Positions 7,804 to 15,989 of a DNA stretch of 64,000 bases are shown piece after piece. The notes beneath the pieces were generated by a model. That model did not search any database. It saw only the letters and a program-made list of their open reading frames with translations, and was not told the origin of the DNA. The stretch comes from Acidisoma cellulosilyticum (GTDB lineage Bacteria > Pseudomonadota > Alphaproteobacteria > Acetobacterales > Acetobacteraceae). Positions within the stretch are counted from its first letter, which is position 1. The number at the start of each line of letters is the position of its first letter. The position numbers were made by a program, and so were the translations under genes. The stretch covers positions 1 to 64,000 of the forward strand of contig NZ_JAESVA010000010.1 in assembly GCF_020621385.1 (NCBI RefSeq). The letters run 5' to 3'.

Positions 7804-8472
7804 ATGTGTTCCAATTACCAGCGCACTAAGACCTATCGGAGCTATGTGGAGGAATTCACCCACATCCGGCTGCCGCTGCGCTTTCCGGAGCCCCATGCGG
7901 CGCCGAACCTCGAGCCACAGCCCGAGGTCCGGCCGACCGTCACAGCGCCAGTCTTTCGCCGCCGCGAAGACGGGGTTGAGATGGTGAGCGCGAGGTGGTG
8001 GTTGGTGCCCTGGTGGCACAAAGGCACCCTGAAGGAATTCAAGCTGGCGACTTTTAACGCGCGCGCCGAGACAGTCGCGAAAAGTCGGACCTTCCGCGAC
8101 GCCTTCAAACAGCGTCGGTGCTTGGTTGCCGCAGAAGGGTGGCACGAATGGACCGGCGAGAAGGGCCAAAAGACCAAATGGCGTTTTACGCCGAACGACG
8201 ACGCGCCGATCTGCTTCGCGGGCCTCTGGGACCGCTGCGTGACGACGGATGCCGGCGAGATCGAAAGCTACACCATCATCACGCAGCCGGCCGGATCTAT
8301 GCTGAACGCCTACCATGACCGGGCGCCGGTCGTGCTTCGGCAGAGCGACTGGTCAACATGGCTGGATTTGCAAGCCGATCCGCTACCGCTCCTCGGTCCT
8401 GAGAGCATCGACCAGTTCAATGTCGCCTACGTCTCCGGGCCGGAAGTGCCGTTTCGGCACGGTGATGTATGA
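7804..8472 (+). CDS. SRAP-domain protein (HMCES/YedK family)
   Basis: 222 residues. Begins MCSNYQ, giving the Cys2 that in this family forms a thiazolidine cross-link with abasic sites in single-stranded DNA. Other signatures are NARAET, RCLVAAEGWHEW (catalytic Glu) and HDRAPVVL (active-site His; the usual following Met is Ala). SRAP proteins shield abasic sites and are often found in mobile elements, where protecting single-stranded DNA during transfer is plausible. The MCSN start replaces the commoner MCGR. A structured leader precedes it. Confidence 0.9.
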   Translation: MCSNYQRTKTYRSYVEEFTHIRLPLRFPEPHAAPNLEPQPEVRPTVTAPVFRRREDGVEMVSARWWLVPWWHKGTLKEFKLATFNARAETVAKSRTFRDAFKQRRCLVAAEGWHEWTGEKGQKTKWRFTPNDDAPICFAGLWDRCVTTDAGEIESYTIITQPAGSMLNAYHDRAPVVLRQSDWSTWLDLQADPLPLLGPESIDQFNVAYVSGPEVPFRHGDV

Positions 8473-8515
8473 GCATGAAATCATCTAGCATAGGGCGACC
8501 CCACAAAGGATTATC

Positions 8516-9259
8516 ATGTCCCAAGGTGAGTTGATATCGAAGTGGTTTAGCTTAGCGGCTGATTTGAGGGATGATTGTTTGTCGCTTTTAAGTCAAACCA
8601 AGGTCGAATTGACTGAGCCGCTTGATGAGAATCCCGACCTATTCGCCTTTCTGCTCTTTTGCCGCACGATCACGAATTTCAAGGGCGCAATGAGCCTCTA
8701 TCAGCAAGGTCTCATCATAGAGGCCCAAACGCTGCAGCGCTCATGTTTCGAGAATTCCATTTGGCTCAGAAGGTTGGCGCATGAAGGGCCGGCTTTCGCG
8801 AAAGCGATCTGGGATGATGGGCGATATAATGAAGCCAGCTTTGCGAGTGTGTTGGTCGCTGGGACCACGGACCTAAGCACGCGTGCCGAGATTGAAGAGC
8901 GCATCAAACTTGGGAAGGGTGGAAAACGGATCAACGCCAAAGACGGGCAATCATTGGATGGCGCCAGTGAGGACTATGCGGAATTTCGCCGGCTTAGCAT
9001 GAGCGCGGCACATCCATCTTCAACAGCGCTCCTGCGGCATTTCGTGAGAGATGACACGACGGGAGAGCTGGAGATTTCTGTTGAGGTGGTCGAAGACGAT
9101 GGAGAACTCGTTACGAACTTGTTCTTCACAGTTGCCGCGATGATGCACACGTTAGATTCGTTCATCGAGTGTCTGTCCTCGCCGGAGGGATTGAGTATCC
9201 GGAACGCTATGGCGGCCCGGATCGTCGAATTGCAGGCACAATCACGAATAGCCGGTTAG
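8516..9259 (+). CDS. DUF5677-like hypothetical protein
   Basis: 247 residues, mostly helical, lower in GC than its neighbours, which suggests separate acquisition. The segment GLIIEAQTLQRSCFENSIWL matches the conserved helix of DUF5677-type proteins, whose function is unknown but which often occur singly in genomic islands. Moderate confidence in family, high confidence that it is a gene. Confidence 0.65.
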   Translation: MSQGELISKWFSLAADLRDDCLSLLSQTKVELTEPLDENPDLFAFLLFCRTITNFKGAMSLYQQGLIIEAQTLQRSCFENSIWLRRLAHEGPAFAKAIWDDGRYNEASFASVLVAGTTDLSTRAEIEERIKLGKGGKRINAKDGQSLDGASEDYAEFRRLSMSAAHPSSTALLRHFVRDDTTGELEISVEVVEDDGELVTNLFFTVAAMMHTLDSFIECLSSPEGLSIRNAMAARIVELQAQSRIAG

Positions 9260-9298
9260 CGCTCACCCGCCTCGCCTGATGCTGAGCCTCACTCGATT

Positions 9299-9372
9299 GG
9301 CGCGTAGCGCCGGCATGCGAGGTAGCCGCGCTTTGGTGCGGTAGAGTCGGAAGGGGATTTCGTCCCGGCGGA
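9299..9372 (-). pseudogene. Duplicated remnant: leader repeat plus ssb tail
   Basis: Bases 9299-9327 match the start of the 140-bp repeat at 9927, and 9328-9372 match the end of ssb (10102-10150). Read on the minus strand the latter encodes a DEIPF tail, but the stop codon after it is changed to CGA. A deletion of about 150 bp has fused the two parts. Confidence 0.6.
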
Positions 9373-9377
9373 TGGGG

Positions 9378-9565
9378 TCATCCGTCATGGCCCTGGTCCC
9401 GCTCGAATTGATCGGCGAGTGCCAGAATGCCGTCCTCGATTTCGGGCGGTATGGTCTCCAGGGTGAAGGCCGTGCGGGCATCACCTGGCCGGTCCTTGGA
9501 GAGTTTATTAAATTCATCGATGCTCATGAGGACGAACCGGGTTCGGCGGTGGTGAATTCTCGCAT
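9378..9565 (-). pseudogene. Internally deleted Phd-type antitoxin
   Basis: From the ATG at 9565 the frame reads MREFTTAE, a typical Phd/YefM-like start, then stops after five more codons. In another frame the same bases continue as HHRRTRFVLMSIDEFNKLS and run to 9378, the usual middle and C-terminus of the family. The central part of the gene has been deleted out of frame. No partner toxin is seen next to it. Confidence 0.6.
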
Positions 9566-10074
9566 GACGCCTCTCCATCCAGAATATCCATATTACACGC
9601 TCGGACTGTGGTCTAGGCGGTCGGCGGGGCTCTGGGGAGCCTCGACGAGTCTCGGCAGCGAGACGGGCAACGATGTTGCCATGGCAAGGGAGTCCTGCAT
9701 CTTCGGACCTGCGACTGAGCCAGCCCTGTTGCGCTATAGGTGGCACTTTGTTGGGGGAGATGGTCATCCATCTCCCCCGTCTGACGCGCGTCTGCGCGGC
9801 GGGAGACGCCAAGGTTGTTCGGCGTCGCGAAACCTAAGCAGGTCCGCTGTCCGCGGCCTCTCGGCGAGCCTGCTCAGAGGGATGTCATGTTTGGCTTCCT
9901 TTTCGAGATGAGGCTGTGAACCAGGCGCGCAGCGCCGGCATGCGAGGTAGCGGCGCCGGGCTGCGGGAGGCTGTGGGGCGAAGCCCTGCAGGCGAGCGGC
10001 CCTGCGCTGCGCACGCGAGCGTGCCCCACTCCTTGAATCCACCCCCCAAAAGGCCGGCCGAAGCTGGAACGCAG
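9566..10074. other. Gene-free stretch rich in inverted repeats
   Basis: No gene seen. Contains a perfect 11-bp hairpin GGGGGAGATGG/CCATCTCCCCC (9753-9778), GTCTC/GAGAC and GGCAAC/GTTGCC hairpins near 9650-9690, and a branched element with closing stem AGCAGG/CCTGCT (9838-9874). The 140-bp repeat (9886-10025) follows. Confidence 0.5.
9886..10025 (-). repeat. 140-bp leader repeat, copy 1 (gene lost)
   Basis: About 80-85 percent identical by eye to 13955-14094. On the minus strand both copies end in AAAAGGAAGCCAAACATG, that is a ribosome binding site and start codon. Copy 2 starts the Uma2-like gene; in this copy the ATG opens only a four-codon frame, so the gene behind it is gone. Confidence 0.7.
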
Positions 10075-10107
10075 AAAACGCCGGCCCCGCGAGGGAACCG
10101 GCGCTTT
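10075..10107 (-). terminator. ssb terminator
   Basis: CGCCGG/CCGGCG hairpin (10079-10103) followed on the minus strand by TTTTCTG, just after the ssb stop codon. Confidence 0.7.
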
Positions 10108-10119
10108 GGTGTGGCAGAG

Positions 10120-10572
10120 TCAGAAGGGGATTTCGTCCCGATCGAGTTCATCGACGGGCGGGCGGCCGCCGACACCGACCGGCTCGCGATCGTCCTCGCG
10201 GCGGCTCTGGCGATTGGTGGAGGGCGCATCGAGCAGGACCAGCTCACCGGCGTAGTTTTCAAGGTGGATTTCGGTCGTGTAGCGCTCGTTGCCGGCGTTA
10301 TCGACCCATTTGCGGGTCCGCAGCTTGCCTTCGAGGTCGAGCTTGCTGCCTTTGGTGACGTATTTCTCGACGATCTTCACCAGGCCCTGGTTCCAGACCA
10401 CGATGCGGTGCCATTCGGTGCGCTCGACCCGCTCGCCGCTGTTGCTGTCGCGCCAGCTATCGCTGGTGGCGAGGGAGAAGCTTGCGACGCGGTTGCCGTT
10501 GCTGACGGTGCGGATCTCGGGGTCGATGCCGACGTGGCCGAGCAGGTTCACTTTGTTCTTCGATCCAGCCAT
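10120..10572 (-). CDS. ssb: Single-stranded DNA-binding protein
   Basis: 150 residues. The OB fold is plain: KNKVNLLGHVGIDPEIR, RVASFSLATSDSW, TEWHRIVVWNQ and KGSKLDLEGKLRTRKW. The acidic tail ends DRDEIPF, a variant of the partner-recruiting DDDIPF tip. Plasmid SSBs coat the incoming strand after conjugation and block SOS induction. The ATG at 10572 is preferred over an in-frame GTG at 10581 because GGAG overlaps the latter. Its long leader carries a repeat shared with the gene at 14383-14973, and a degraded copy of its 3' end lies at 9328-9372. Confidence 0.95.
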   Translation of the reverse strand: MAGSKNKVNLLGHVGIDPEIRTVSNGNRVASFSLATSDSWRDSNSGERVERTEWHRIVVWNQGLVKIVEKYVTKGSKLDLEGKLRTRKWVDNAGNERYTTEIHLENYAGELVLLDAPSTNRQSRREDDREPVGVGGRPPVDELDRDEIPF

Positions 10573-11242
10573 CTTCTTCACTCCTAAAAACCTTCGGAGG
10601 TGAGCCGGCGGCGCCGGTTCCGACCTCTCGGGGTGCGGTCGATGGGACTGGCCAGGAGCGTGCGGAAATCCCTGAGAACGGCAGTGGTGCGGGAGCGCAG
10701 CGACCCGGTGCCGTTCGAACCGGAGGCGCTTTGCCCGTCAGAACAGGCGCCTTGGCGCCTGGACGGCAAAGCGGGGATTGAAGCGCCAGCGACGGCCGGT
10801 CTAGACCGCAGCACCCTCCCGAGAGGTCCAGAACCGCGTCACCGTCTCCCTCCCGTTCGGGTCCAAAGGAGTGAGGTTGGGTGGTCTCGAGAAGACCAGC
10901 GTGCAGCTCGACCCCATGACGGCTCGACCGGGCTCCGTCTCTCACCGCCAATGGATCCGGGCGAGCGCCCTCCCTGTCGCCGGCGCCGGCCGCGAGAGAC
11001 TGGGCACAGCGGCGCCCGGTGCCCCGCATGGCAATGCCGAACGTGGGCGTGGCCGGCGGCCGGAAGGTTCGCGGAGAGATCGCCGCCAAGGGCGATCGCA
11101 ATACGAAGGCATGCCGGGCGCGCCCCGACGATGCCCCGGCCGAAAGCGGTTCCGACCGAAGAAAATCTTCGATCCGCGCTGTACGGCTGGGAATGATCGT
11201 GCGATTCTGCTGAATCGAAAGTCGCACGAGGGGATCAGGAGA
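10573..11242. other. Gene-free region between ssb and WGR gene
   Basis: Long open frames on both strands lack start signals and look like GC-rich noise. Contains the 128-bp structured repeat (10678-10805) and, at the right end, a dyad GTGCGA/TCGCAC enclosing GATTC/GAATC (11199-11227) directly before the WGR gene, a likely operator. Confidence 0.5.
10678..10805 (-). repeat. 128-bp structured leader repeat, copy 1
   Basis: Matches 15083-15210. Two hairpins: an AACGGCA/TGCCGTT stem enclosing CGGG/CCCG, and a GCTTTGCC..GTC/GAC..GGCAAAGC stem enclosing a GGCGCC palindrome. In copy 2 the second stem reads GCTTCGCC/GGCGAAGC, a compensatory T-A to C-G change. Starts 106 bp upstream of ssb. Confidence 0.7.
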
Positions 11243-11590
11243 ATGCAGGATCGGTTCGTCATGCTGCGGGCGGTGAACACCGAGCGGAATGTGAACCGTT
11301 CCTGGGTCTGCCGCATCGAGCGGGATCTGTTCGGGGCGTGCGTGGTGAGCGTGACCTTCGGGCGGGCCGGGACGAGTGGCCGGACGATCTGCCGCATGGT
11401 TCCGGACGACGCTGCGGCCGACCGATTTCTGGCGAGTGCGATGACCCGCCGCCGGGGGTCAATGAAGCGCTGCGGCGCTGCCTATCGCATCATCGAAATG
11501 CGCGGCTTTGACGGCGGAGATTCAGAGATCGCGAAGGTCTTGCGCGAAGGATCGTTACCGGAACGGCCGAGACCCGCAGGGGCTCGGTGA
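11243..11590 (+). CDS. WGR-domain protein
   Basis: 115 residues. Begins MQDRFVMLRAV, then NRSWVCRIERDLFGACVVSVTFGRAGTSG-type strands: the pattern aromatic-x-hydrophobic followed by F-G-R-x-G-T-x-G is the WGR domain (the usual Trp is Phe here). WGR domains bind nucleic acid in PARPs and in stand-alone bacterial proteins. AGGAG lies five bases before the ATG. A dyad-symmetric operator-like site sits immediately upstream. The gene is single, so its partner is unknown. Confidence 0.7.
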   Translation: MQDRFVMLRAVNTERNVNRSWVCRIERDLFGACVVSVTFGRAGTSGRTICRMVPDDAAADRFLASAMTRRRGSMKRCGAAYRIIEMRGFDGGDSEIAKVLREGSLPERPRPAGAR

Positions 11591-11752
11591 GCGCAGCGAA
11601 TAGAGCCTGGCCCGGAGCGGAGCGAAGGGACGCGCCCTAGTGGTCAAAATCTGACACTTGGTACCCAAACGCGAGATGTTCACTTGCGCTCAATTGCGGT
11701 CGTTCAAGACCGACCGACACTCATCGGAAAGCGCTCATTCCGAACCCACTCA

Positions 11753-12157
11753 TCAGCCAATGATCCGAGCCTCCTGCACATAGCCGAAGGCGCCCTTGCC
11801 CGACCAAGCTCGTCCGTCAGGATAGCGCAATTCTATTCCGGCGAGGTCCTTCTCATCCGCCAAACGCATATTGACGCCCATCTGGACGTTGCCGAACTTC
11901 GATACGGCGCTTGCGGTCAAATTAAAATGTGTTGTTGAACCACAATTTGGACAGAAATGGATTTCTGCAGCCGGGTCTTCCTTGTCTTCCCGGCTATATC
12001 CCTTCGTCGTTCCCACGACGCTGACTTCCGACGGATGGGAATAGGCCCAGCGGGCGCCCGATTTGCTACAAAGCGTGCAGTTGCATTCGTTGATGAAGTC
12101 CGGTCGCTTTGGGATTTCGATGCGGACTTGGCCGCAGAGGCAGGAGAGCTTCAACAT
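11753..12157 (-). CDS. GFA-family (CENP-V/GFA) zinc protein
   Basis: 134 residues. The metal-binding cysteines follow the family order: SCLCGQVR near the N-terminus, NCTLCSKSG, then HFCPNCGSTTHF. GFA-like proteins include glutathione-dependent formaldehyde-activating enzymes, but most members have no proven activity. The ATG at 12157 is preferred over 12163 because TGAGGA then lies at a proper distance. Lower GC than neighbours; probably a chromosomal passenger gene. Confidence 0.85.
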   Translation of the reverse strand: MLKLSCLCGQVRIEIPKRPDFINECNCTLCSKSGARWAYSHPSEVSVVGTTKGYSREDKEDPAAEIHFCPNCGSTTHFNLTASAVSKFGNVQMGVNMRLADEKDLAGIELRYPDGRAWSGKGAFGYVQEARIIG

Positions 12158-12299
12158 CGTCATTATCCTCAGCAGAGCCTCTCGCTTGGTAGAGGTCGTT
12201 CGATTTCCACATTCATCACGCTTCCGGCTCGGCCGCGCCAGTGTACCAAGCGTCAGGTTTTTACCACTAGCCCCTGTAAAAACCCAAACCGGCGGGAGT

Positions 12300-12653
12300 T
12301 CAACCAGTCGCGACAAGCATTTTGCCAACGTCGGCCAAGAAGAACACTCCGCGCGCGGCATCGAATTCAAACTGTGTTCCGCATGCCGAGCATATGGCGT
12401 AGATGTGGCGCACCAGGCGAAACCGAATAGTAGGATGGGTGCGCAAGATGGCCACATGTTGGCTCCAGGCGGCATCGGCGCGCTGCAACGATGCGGCGCC
12501 CAGTATTACCCCACAATGGTCACACCGGGTATTTTCAGCGCTGGCGCGGATGCGTCGCTGGTCGCGGCCGTGCTGAATGATTGCGATCGGAAAGAGTATT
12601 GGGAGAGCGACTGCAACGCCGATCGTCGTCAGGACGAAGACCGCTTTATTCAT
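12300..12653 (-). CDS. Membrane-anchored zinc-ribbon protein
   Basis: 117 residues. One N-terminal membrane span (FVLTTIGVAVALPILFPIAI) and then two cysteine pairs, RCDHCG and CSACG, about 45 residues apart, forming a likely zinc ribbon in the cytoplasm. Function unknown. Ribosome binding site is weak. Confidence 0.6.
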   Translation of the reverse strand: MNKAVFVLTTIGVAVALPILFPIAIIQHGRDQRRIRASAENTRCDHCGVILGAASLQRADAAWSQHVAILRTHPTIRFRLVRHIYAICSACGTQFEFDAARGVFFLADVGKMLVATG

Positions 12654-12745
12654 GCCGACCCACTTGCCGCGGCGAACAGCATGACGATTATCGACCCGGA
12701 GGCCAGCCTGCTGTGAGAAATCCGCAGAACCATTGCCAGCTCTCA

Positions 12746-12763
12746 GGCAAGCTTACGCTTGCC
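12746..12763 (-). terminator. Hairpin at the end of the Uma2-like pair
   Basis: Perfect 7-bp stem GGCAAGC/GCTTGCC with a 4-base loop, overlapping the stop codon of the downstream Uma2-like gene. Confidence 0.55.
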
Positions 12764-13349
12764 GGTTATCCTGATCGGTGAAATCGATACCGTCGTAGAA
12801 TTCGGAGACGGGGATTTCGATGCTGATTTCGGGCATACGGAGGATGTCGTCGGCGGTCAGGACGGTCGTTTTCCAGACCTCATCGGATGATTGCCTGTCG
12901 AGCACCATCAAGCCAATGCTGGATGACTCGACAATGACGTAACGGCGGATGGAAGGGACGGCGGCGTATTCGCGGACCTTGATGATGCGATCGATGTGGT
13001 CGGAGCCGGGACCAACGACTTCGAAGACCATGCCGGCGGCGGAAACCAGGTATGCCGCTGCGTCTACTTGTGAGCACGTGACGAGGGCGTCGGGGTAACG
13101 CACGGCTTTGTTGATTGTTTGGACTCCCACGCCGAGGCGGAAGGCCTGACATGGACTGCCGCGCAGGCGTTTATCCAATGCGTAGGCGATGTTGCCGCCT
13201 ATGAGGCTATGGCCAACGGTCCAGCCGGGTATGGCGACGGGCTGGCACCCATCGAATTCGTATCCGATGTCCCGGGCTTGGGCCCAGGGGAAGAAGTCTT
13301 CTTGTGTCGAAGGTTCCCCCCCAGGCGCCCTGTGAGTGCCGGGTGCCAT
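12753..13349 (-). CDS. Uma2-family putative nuclease, diverged copy
   Basis: 198 residues. Shares order and motifs with the upstream neighbour: TQEDFFPW, YEFDGCQPVA, VRYPDALVTC (active Asp), MVFEVVGP (Glu) and KVREYAAVPSIRRYVI (Lys helix). These form the PD-(D/E)XK fold of DUF820/Uma2 proteins, predicted DNases common in mobile DNA. Compared with copy 2, the SSSR turn after the Glu strand is changed to GSDH. Its ATG overlaps the stop of copy 2 (TAATG), so the two are co-translated. Confidence 0.8.
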   Translation of the reverse strand: MAPGTHRAPGGEPSTQEDFFPWAQARDIGYEFDGCQPVAIPGWTVGHSLIGGNIAYALDKRLRGSPCQAFRLGVGVQTINKAVRYPDALVTCSQVDAAAYLVSAAGMVFEVVGPGSDHIDRIIKVREYAAVPSIRRYVIVESSSIGLMVLDRQSSDEVWKTTVLTADDILRMPEISIEIPVSEFYDGIDFTDQDNRQA

Positions 13350-13957
13350 TAAGCGCTCGCCACCTCATCGTCGGGGAAAGTCATGCCGTCGTAGAATTCG
13401 GCGACGGGAATCTCGATGCCGATTTCGGGCATCCGGAGGATATCATCCTTGGTGAGGGGAGCAGCGCGCCACATCTCGTCTGAACCGGAGCGCTCGAACA
13501 CGGTCAGGGCGATGGTTGTTGATTCGAGGATGACGTAGCGGCGAATGGACGGGATCGCGGCGTATTCACGGAGTTTGACGATGCGGTCGATGCGGCTTGA
13601 CGAGGGGCTGATGACCTCGAAGACGACGACGACACCGGGGACGAGGTATCCTTCTCCCTCAACCTTCGAGCAGGTGACGAGCGCGTCGGGATACCGAACT
13701 GCCCTTCCGGCCGTCTCGACGCCGGCGTTAGGTCCGAGTGGTTCGCATGGTCCGTTGCCGAGGCGGGCGTCGAGGCTGCGGTTGAGTTTCCGGGTTATGC
13801 GGTCGTGATTGATGGTGCCGCCTGTCATGGCGACGGGCTGGAAACCGTCGAATTCGTACCGCGGCTCCTGGCGTTCCGCCCAGGAGAAGAACTCTTCCTG
13901 TGTCCATGCTTTGCGAAGGGGCGCGTTCATGGGCTCAGTATTAGCATGGGCTGGCAT
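13349..13957 (-). CDS. Uma2-family putative nuclease
   Basis: 202 residues, paralogue of the gene downstream and the more canonical copy: YEFDGFQPVAMTGGTINH, VRYPDALVTC, VVVFEVISPSSSR, IVKLREYAAIP. Predicted PD-(D/E)XK nuclease of unknown target. The ribosome binding site and ATG lie inside the 140-bp repeat (13955-14094), whose other copy at 9886 has lost its gene. Confidence 0.85.
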   Translation of the reverse strand: MPAHANTEPMNAPLRKAWTQEEFFSWAERQEPRYEFDGFQPVAMTGGTINHDRITRKLNRSLDARLGNGPCEPLGPNAGVETAGRAVRYPDALVTCSKVEGEGYLVPGVVVVFEVISPSSSRIDRIVKLREYAAIPSIRRYVILESTTIALTVFERSGSDEMWRAAPLTKDDILRMPEIGIEIPVAEFYDGMTFPDDEVASA

Positions 13958-14094
13958 GTTTGGCTTCCTTTTCGAGAACTGGAAATGAAATCAGGCGCGT
14001 AGCGCCGGCATGCGAGGCAGCGGCGCTGGTCTGCGCAGGCTGTGGGGCGAAGCCCTGCAGGCGAGCGGGCCTGCGCTGCGCGCCCGAGCGTGCC
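13955..14094 (-). repeat. 140-bp leader repeat, copy 2
   Basis: Includes the start codon and AAAAGGAAGCC binding site of the Uma2-like gene and GC hairpins such as GGCGCG..AGCGCC and GGGCGAAGCCC. See copy 1 at 9886-10025. Confidence 0.7.
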
Positions 14095-14114
14095 ACCTCT
14101 GCGGTTGGGCGTCC

Positions 14115-14324
14115 TCATGGGTCGCCTGGTAGAGTGCCCTGGAAATGGCCGCACGCGTTGCAGCGCAGGCCGCGGTAGATGTTGATCGAGCCTTCCGCGA
14201 CCTCGTGGCGCCAGGCGAAGGCTTGGGCAGGGCAGTTCGGGCAGGGCTGGTGCCAGGTGGCGCTTTCGAGTTCGAAGCCCTCGGGCTCGACGGTGGCGCT
14301 TGGGCCATAGACGAAGCTGGACAT
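14115..14324 (-). CDS. Small zinc-ribbon protein
   Basis: 69 residues with PCPNCPAQ and LRCNACGHFQG, a four-cysteine zinc ribbon. AAGGAG lies eight bases before the ATG. Such small plasmid zinc ribbons have no assigned function. Followed by the leader repeat of the Uma2-like gene. Confidence 0.7.
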   Translation of the reverse strand: MSSFVYGPSATVEPEGFELESATWHQPCPNCPAQAFAWRHEVAEGSINIYRGLRCNACGHFQGTLPGDP

Positions 14325-14382
14325 GGGGGTCTCCTTCGTGAAGCGGAAAAGGCGGGGACCCGAAGGCCCCCGCCTGCCCTTC

Positions 14383-14973
14383 TCAGCCCAGGGCGTCCAT
14401 CTGGGCGGCTGTGGCCTGGGCGCTAACGCTGCGGGACGGTGCGGTCGGGGCCACGTAGGGCTTCCATTCCTCGCCGGTCAGCTCCTTGAAGGCGTGAACG
14501 GCGCCGGACGCTGCCGCGTAGAGGGCGAAGGCGGTGAGGCCGGACTGGGCGGCGAATTCGCGGGCGCGTGCCGCTCTGCTGTCGAACCCGGACACGCCGT
14601 CCCGATCTTCGTCCCGATCCTCATTGGCGAGCTTCATGGTCAGCTCGCGGGCGACCGTGACCTTGTTGGAGTAGAAGGTGGCGGCGCCGTGGGCGGAACC
14701 GACGAAGGCGCCGACGATGCGCTGGAGGTGGATCTTCAGGGCTGTCTCGTTGACGGTGGGGTGCAGGGCCTTGGCGGACAGGGTGAACTGCTCATCGGTG
14801 GCTTCGCACACGCTGTCGAAATCGACCGGATCGAGGCCGAAGGCGGCGCTCAGCTTATCGGCCTGGACGGGGGTTGGGGTGAGAAGGGCGACGAGTTCGA
14901 GGGTGATCGGCTGTTGCGTTTGCGGGGCGCGAGCGGGCTGGGAAGCGGACTTCTGAGCGTTCTTCTGGGCCAT
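14383..14973 (-). CDS. Conserved hypothetical plasmid protein
   Basis: 196 residues beginning MAQKNAQKSA, with a central helical region (DKLSAAFGLDPVDFDSVC, AKALHPTVNETALKIHLQRIVG, FYSNKVTVARELTMKL) and no recognised motif. The ATG at 14973 follows a weak GAGAGA. Its leader holds copy 2 of the 128-bp structured repeat that also precedes ssb, suggesting common control with ssb and possibly a role on incoming single-stranded DNA. Confidence 0.65.
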   Translation of the reverse strand: MAQKNAQKSASQPARAPQTQQPITLELVALLTPTPVQADKLSAAFGLDPVDFDSVCEATDEQFTLSAKALHPTVNETALKIHLQRIVGAFVGSAHGAATFYSNKVTVARELTMKLANEDRDEDRDGVSGFDSRAARAREFAAQSGLTAFALYAAASGAVHAFKELTGEEWKPYVAPTAPSRSVSAQATAAQMDALG

Positions 14974-15945
14974 CTGACTGATCTCTCTACAAAGCCGGGG
15001 GATTGCAGAACCCGATGTCCTGCTCTTCCGCCTCGGTGCGGATCGACCAGGCCGGGTAAGGTGAGGGCTGCACCCCTGAAGGACGGCAGTGGTGCGGGAG
15101 CGCAGCGACCCGGTGCCGTCCGAACCGGAGGCGCTTCGCCCGTCAGAACAGGCGCGCATGCGCCTGGACGGCGAAGCGGGGGTAAGCGGCCCGAGACGGC
15201 CGGCCTAGATCAGCGCAACCGAAGGCCGGAAAGCAGGCTTTGGGTCTGTGAATCCCTTCCCCCGGCTGTTGTGAGATGGGAGATGGCCATGGAACGCTTG
15301 GGTAGCAGTCCGCTCCCTGCCCGCCCCGGCCCGAACAACAGCACGACACCACCCCGGGCTAGGCGCTCACCCCACCCGGCCCTGGCGGAGGCGACGCCGC
15401 CCCTTAAGCCCGCAATCCGGTTCCGATCGACAGCATCGAAGCCTCGGAGCGAGGACGCCCCGCCGAGGGACCGACCTTGCCAACGAGACGGCCTGTGGCC
15501 ACCCCCGCCAGATGTCGGGCTTCCCGACCGGATCGCCCGGAGATAGCCGCCACCCCAACAAGGATACCGCGGCCGAGGGCCCGAAGCTCGCGGTGCAGGA
15601 TCGGGTATCGGGAACGAGGGCTTGGGCGACGGCAACGCCGCCGCTGCCCGCGATGCCAAGCCCGGAGTAGTCCATCGCAGCCCGTGCCGCTGCCGGCTCT
15701 GACACCAGGCCACACGGGGTAGACCCCTGGCAAAAGAGAAGCCTCGCTGGCCCCTGCGCCGTCTTGCTGTCAGCGGCAGCCACGGACGCGGAGGATGCGC
15801 GGTGGGATGGGCTGGCGTGGGCGCCAGGCCCCGCTGTTGTCAGGTGGGAGACGGCCGCAAGCCCGTCGCGGCCGCAAGGCCATCGTCCGATCCGAAGGAG
15901 CGGACCTGAACGCGATCTCGGCCAGGGATGACTGGACGACAGAAA
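14974..15945. other. Gene-free kilobase with repeats
   Basis: No convincing gene. Open frames exist on both strands but lack start signals and family features. Contains the 128-bp repeat (15083-15210), an 8-bp stem GCTGTTGT/ACAACAGC around 15264-15346, and a second copy of GCTGTTGT..TGGGAGA..GGCC near 15832. Could be a decayed gene or a long structured leader. Confidence 0.4.
15083..15210 (-). repeat. 128-bp structured leader repeat, copy 2
   Basis: Second copy of the ssb leader repeat, starting 110 bp upstream of the gene at 14383-14973. Base differences from copy 1 fall in loops or are compensatory in stems. Confidence 0.7.
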
Positions 15946-15970
15946 CCGGCGCGGCATCGAGCCGCGCCGG
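15946..15970 (-). terminator. Terminator after the 70-residue gene
   Basis: Perfect 10-bp stem CCGGCGCGGC/GCCGCGCCGG with a 5-base loop, followed on the minus strand by TTTCTG. Confidence 0.75.
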
Positions 15971-15989
15971 TGAAGACCGGCAAAGCCGG

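Noticed and set aside
11640-11680. TGGTCAAAATCTGAC and nearby bases as an insertion-sequence end
   Set aside because: No transposase, second end or target duplication seen.
14323-15546. 407-codon plus-strand open frame
   Set aside because: Antisense to the 14383-14973 gene and runs through the structured leader; low-complexity Gly/Arg-rich product.
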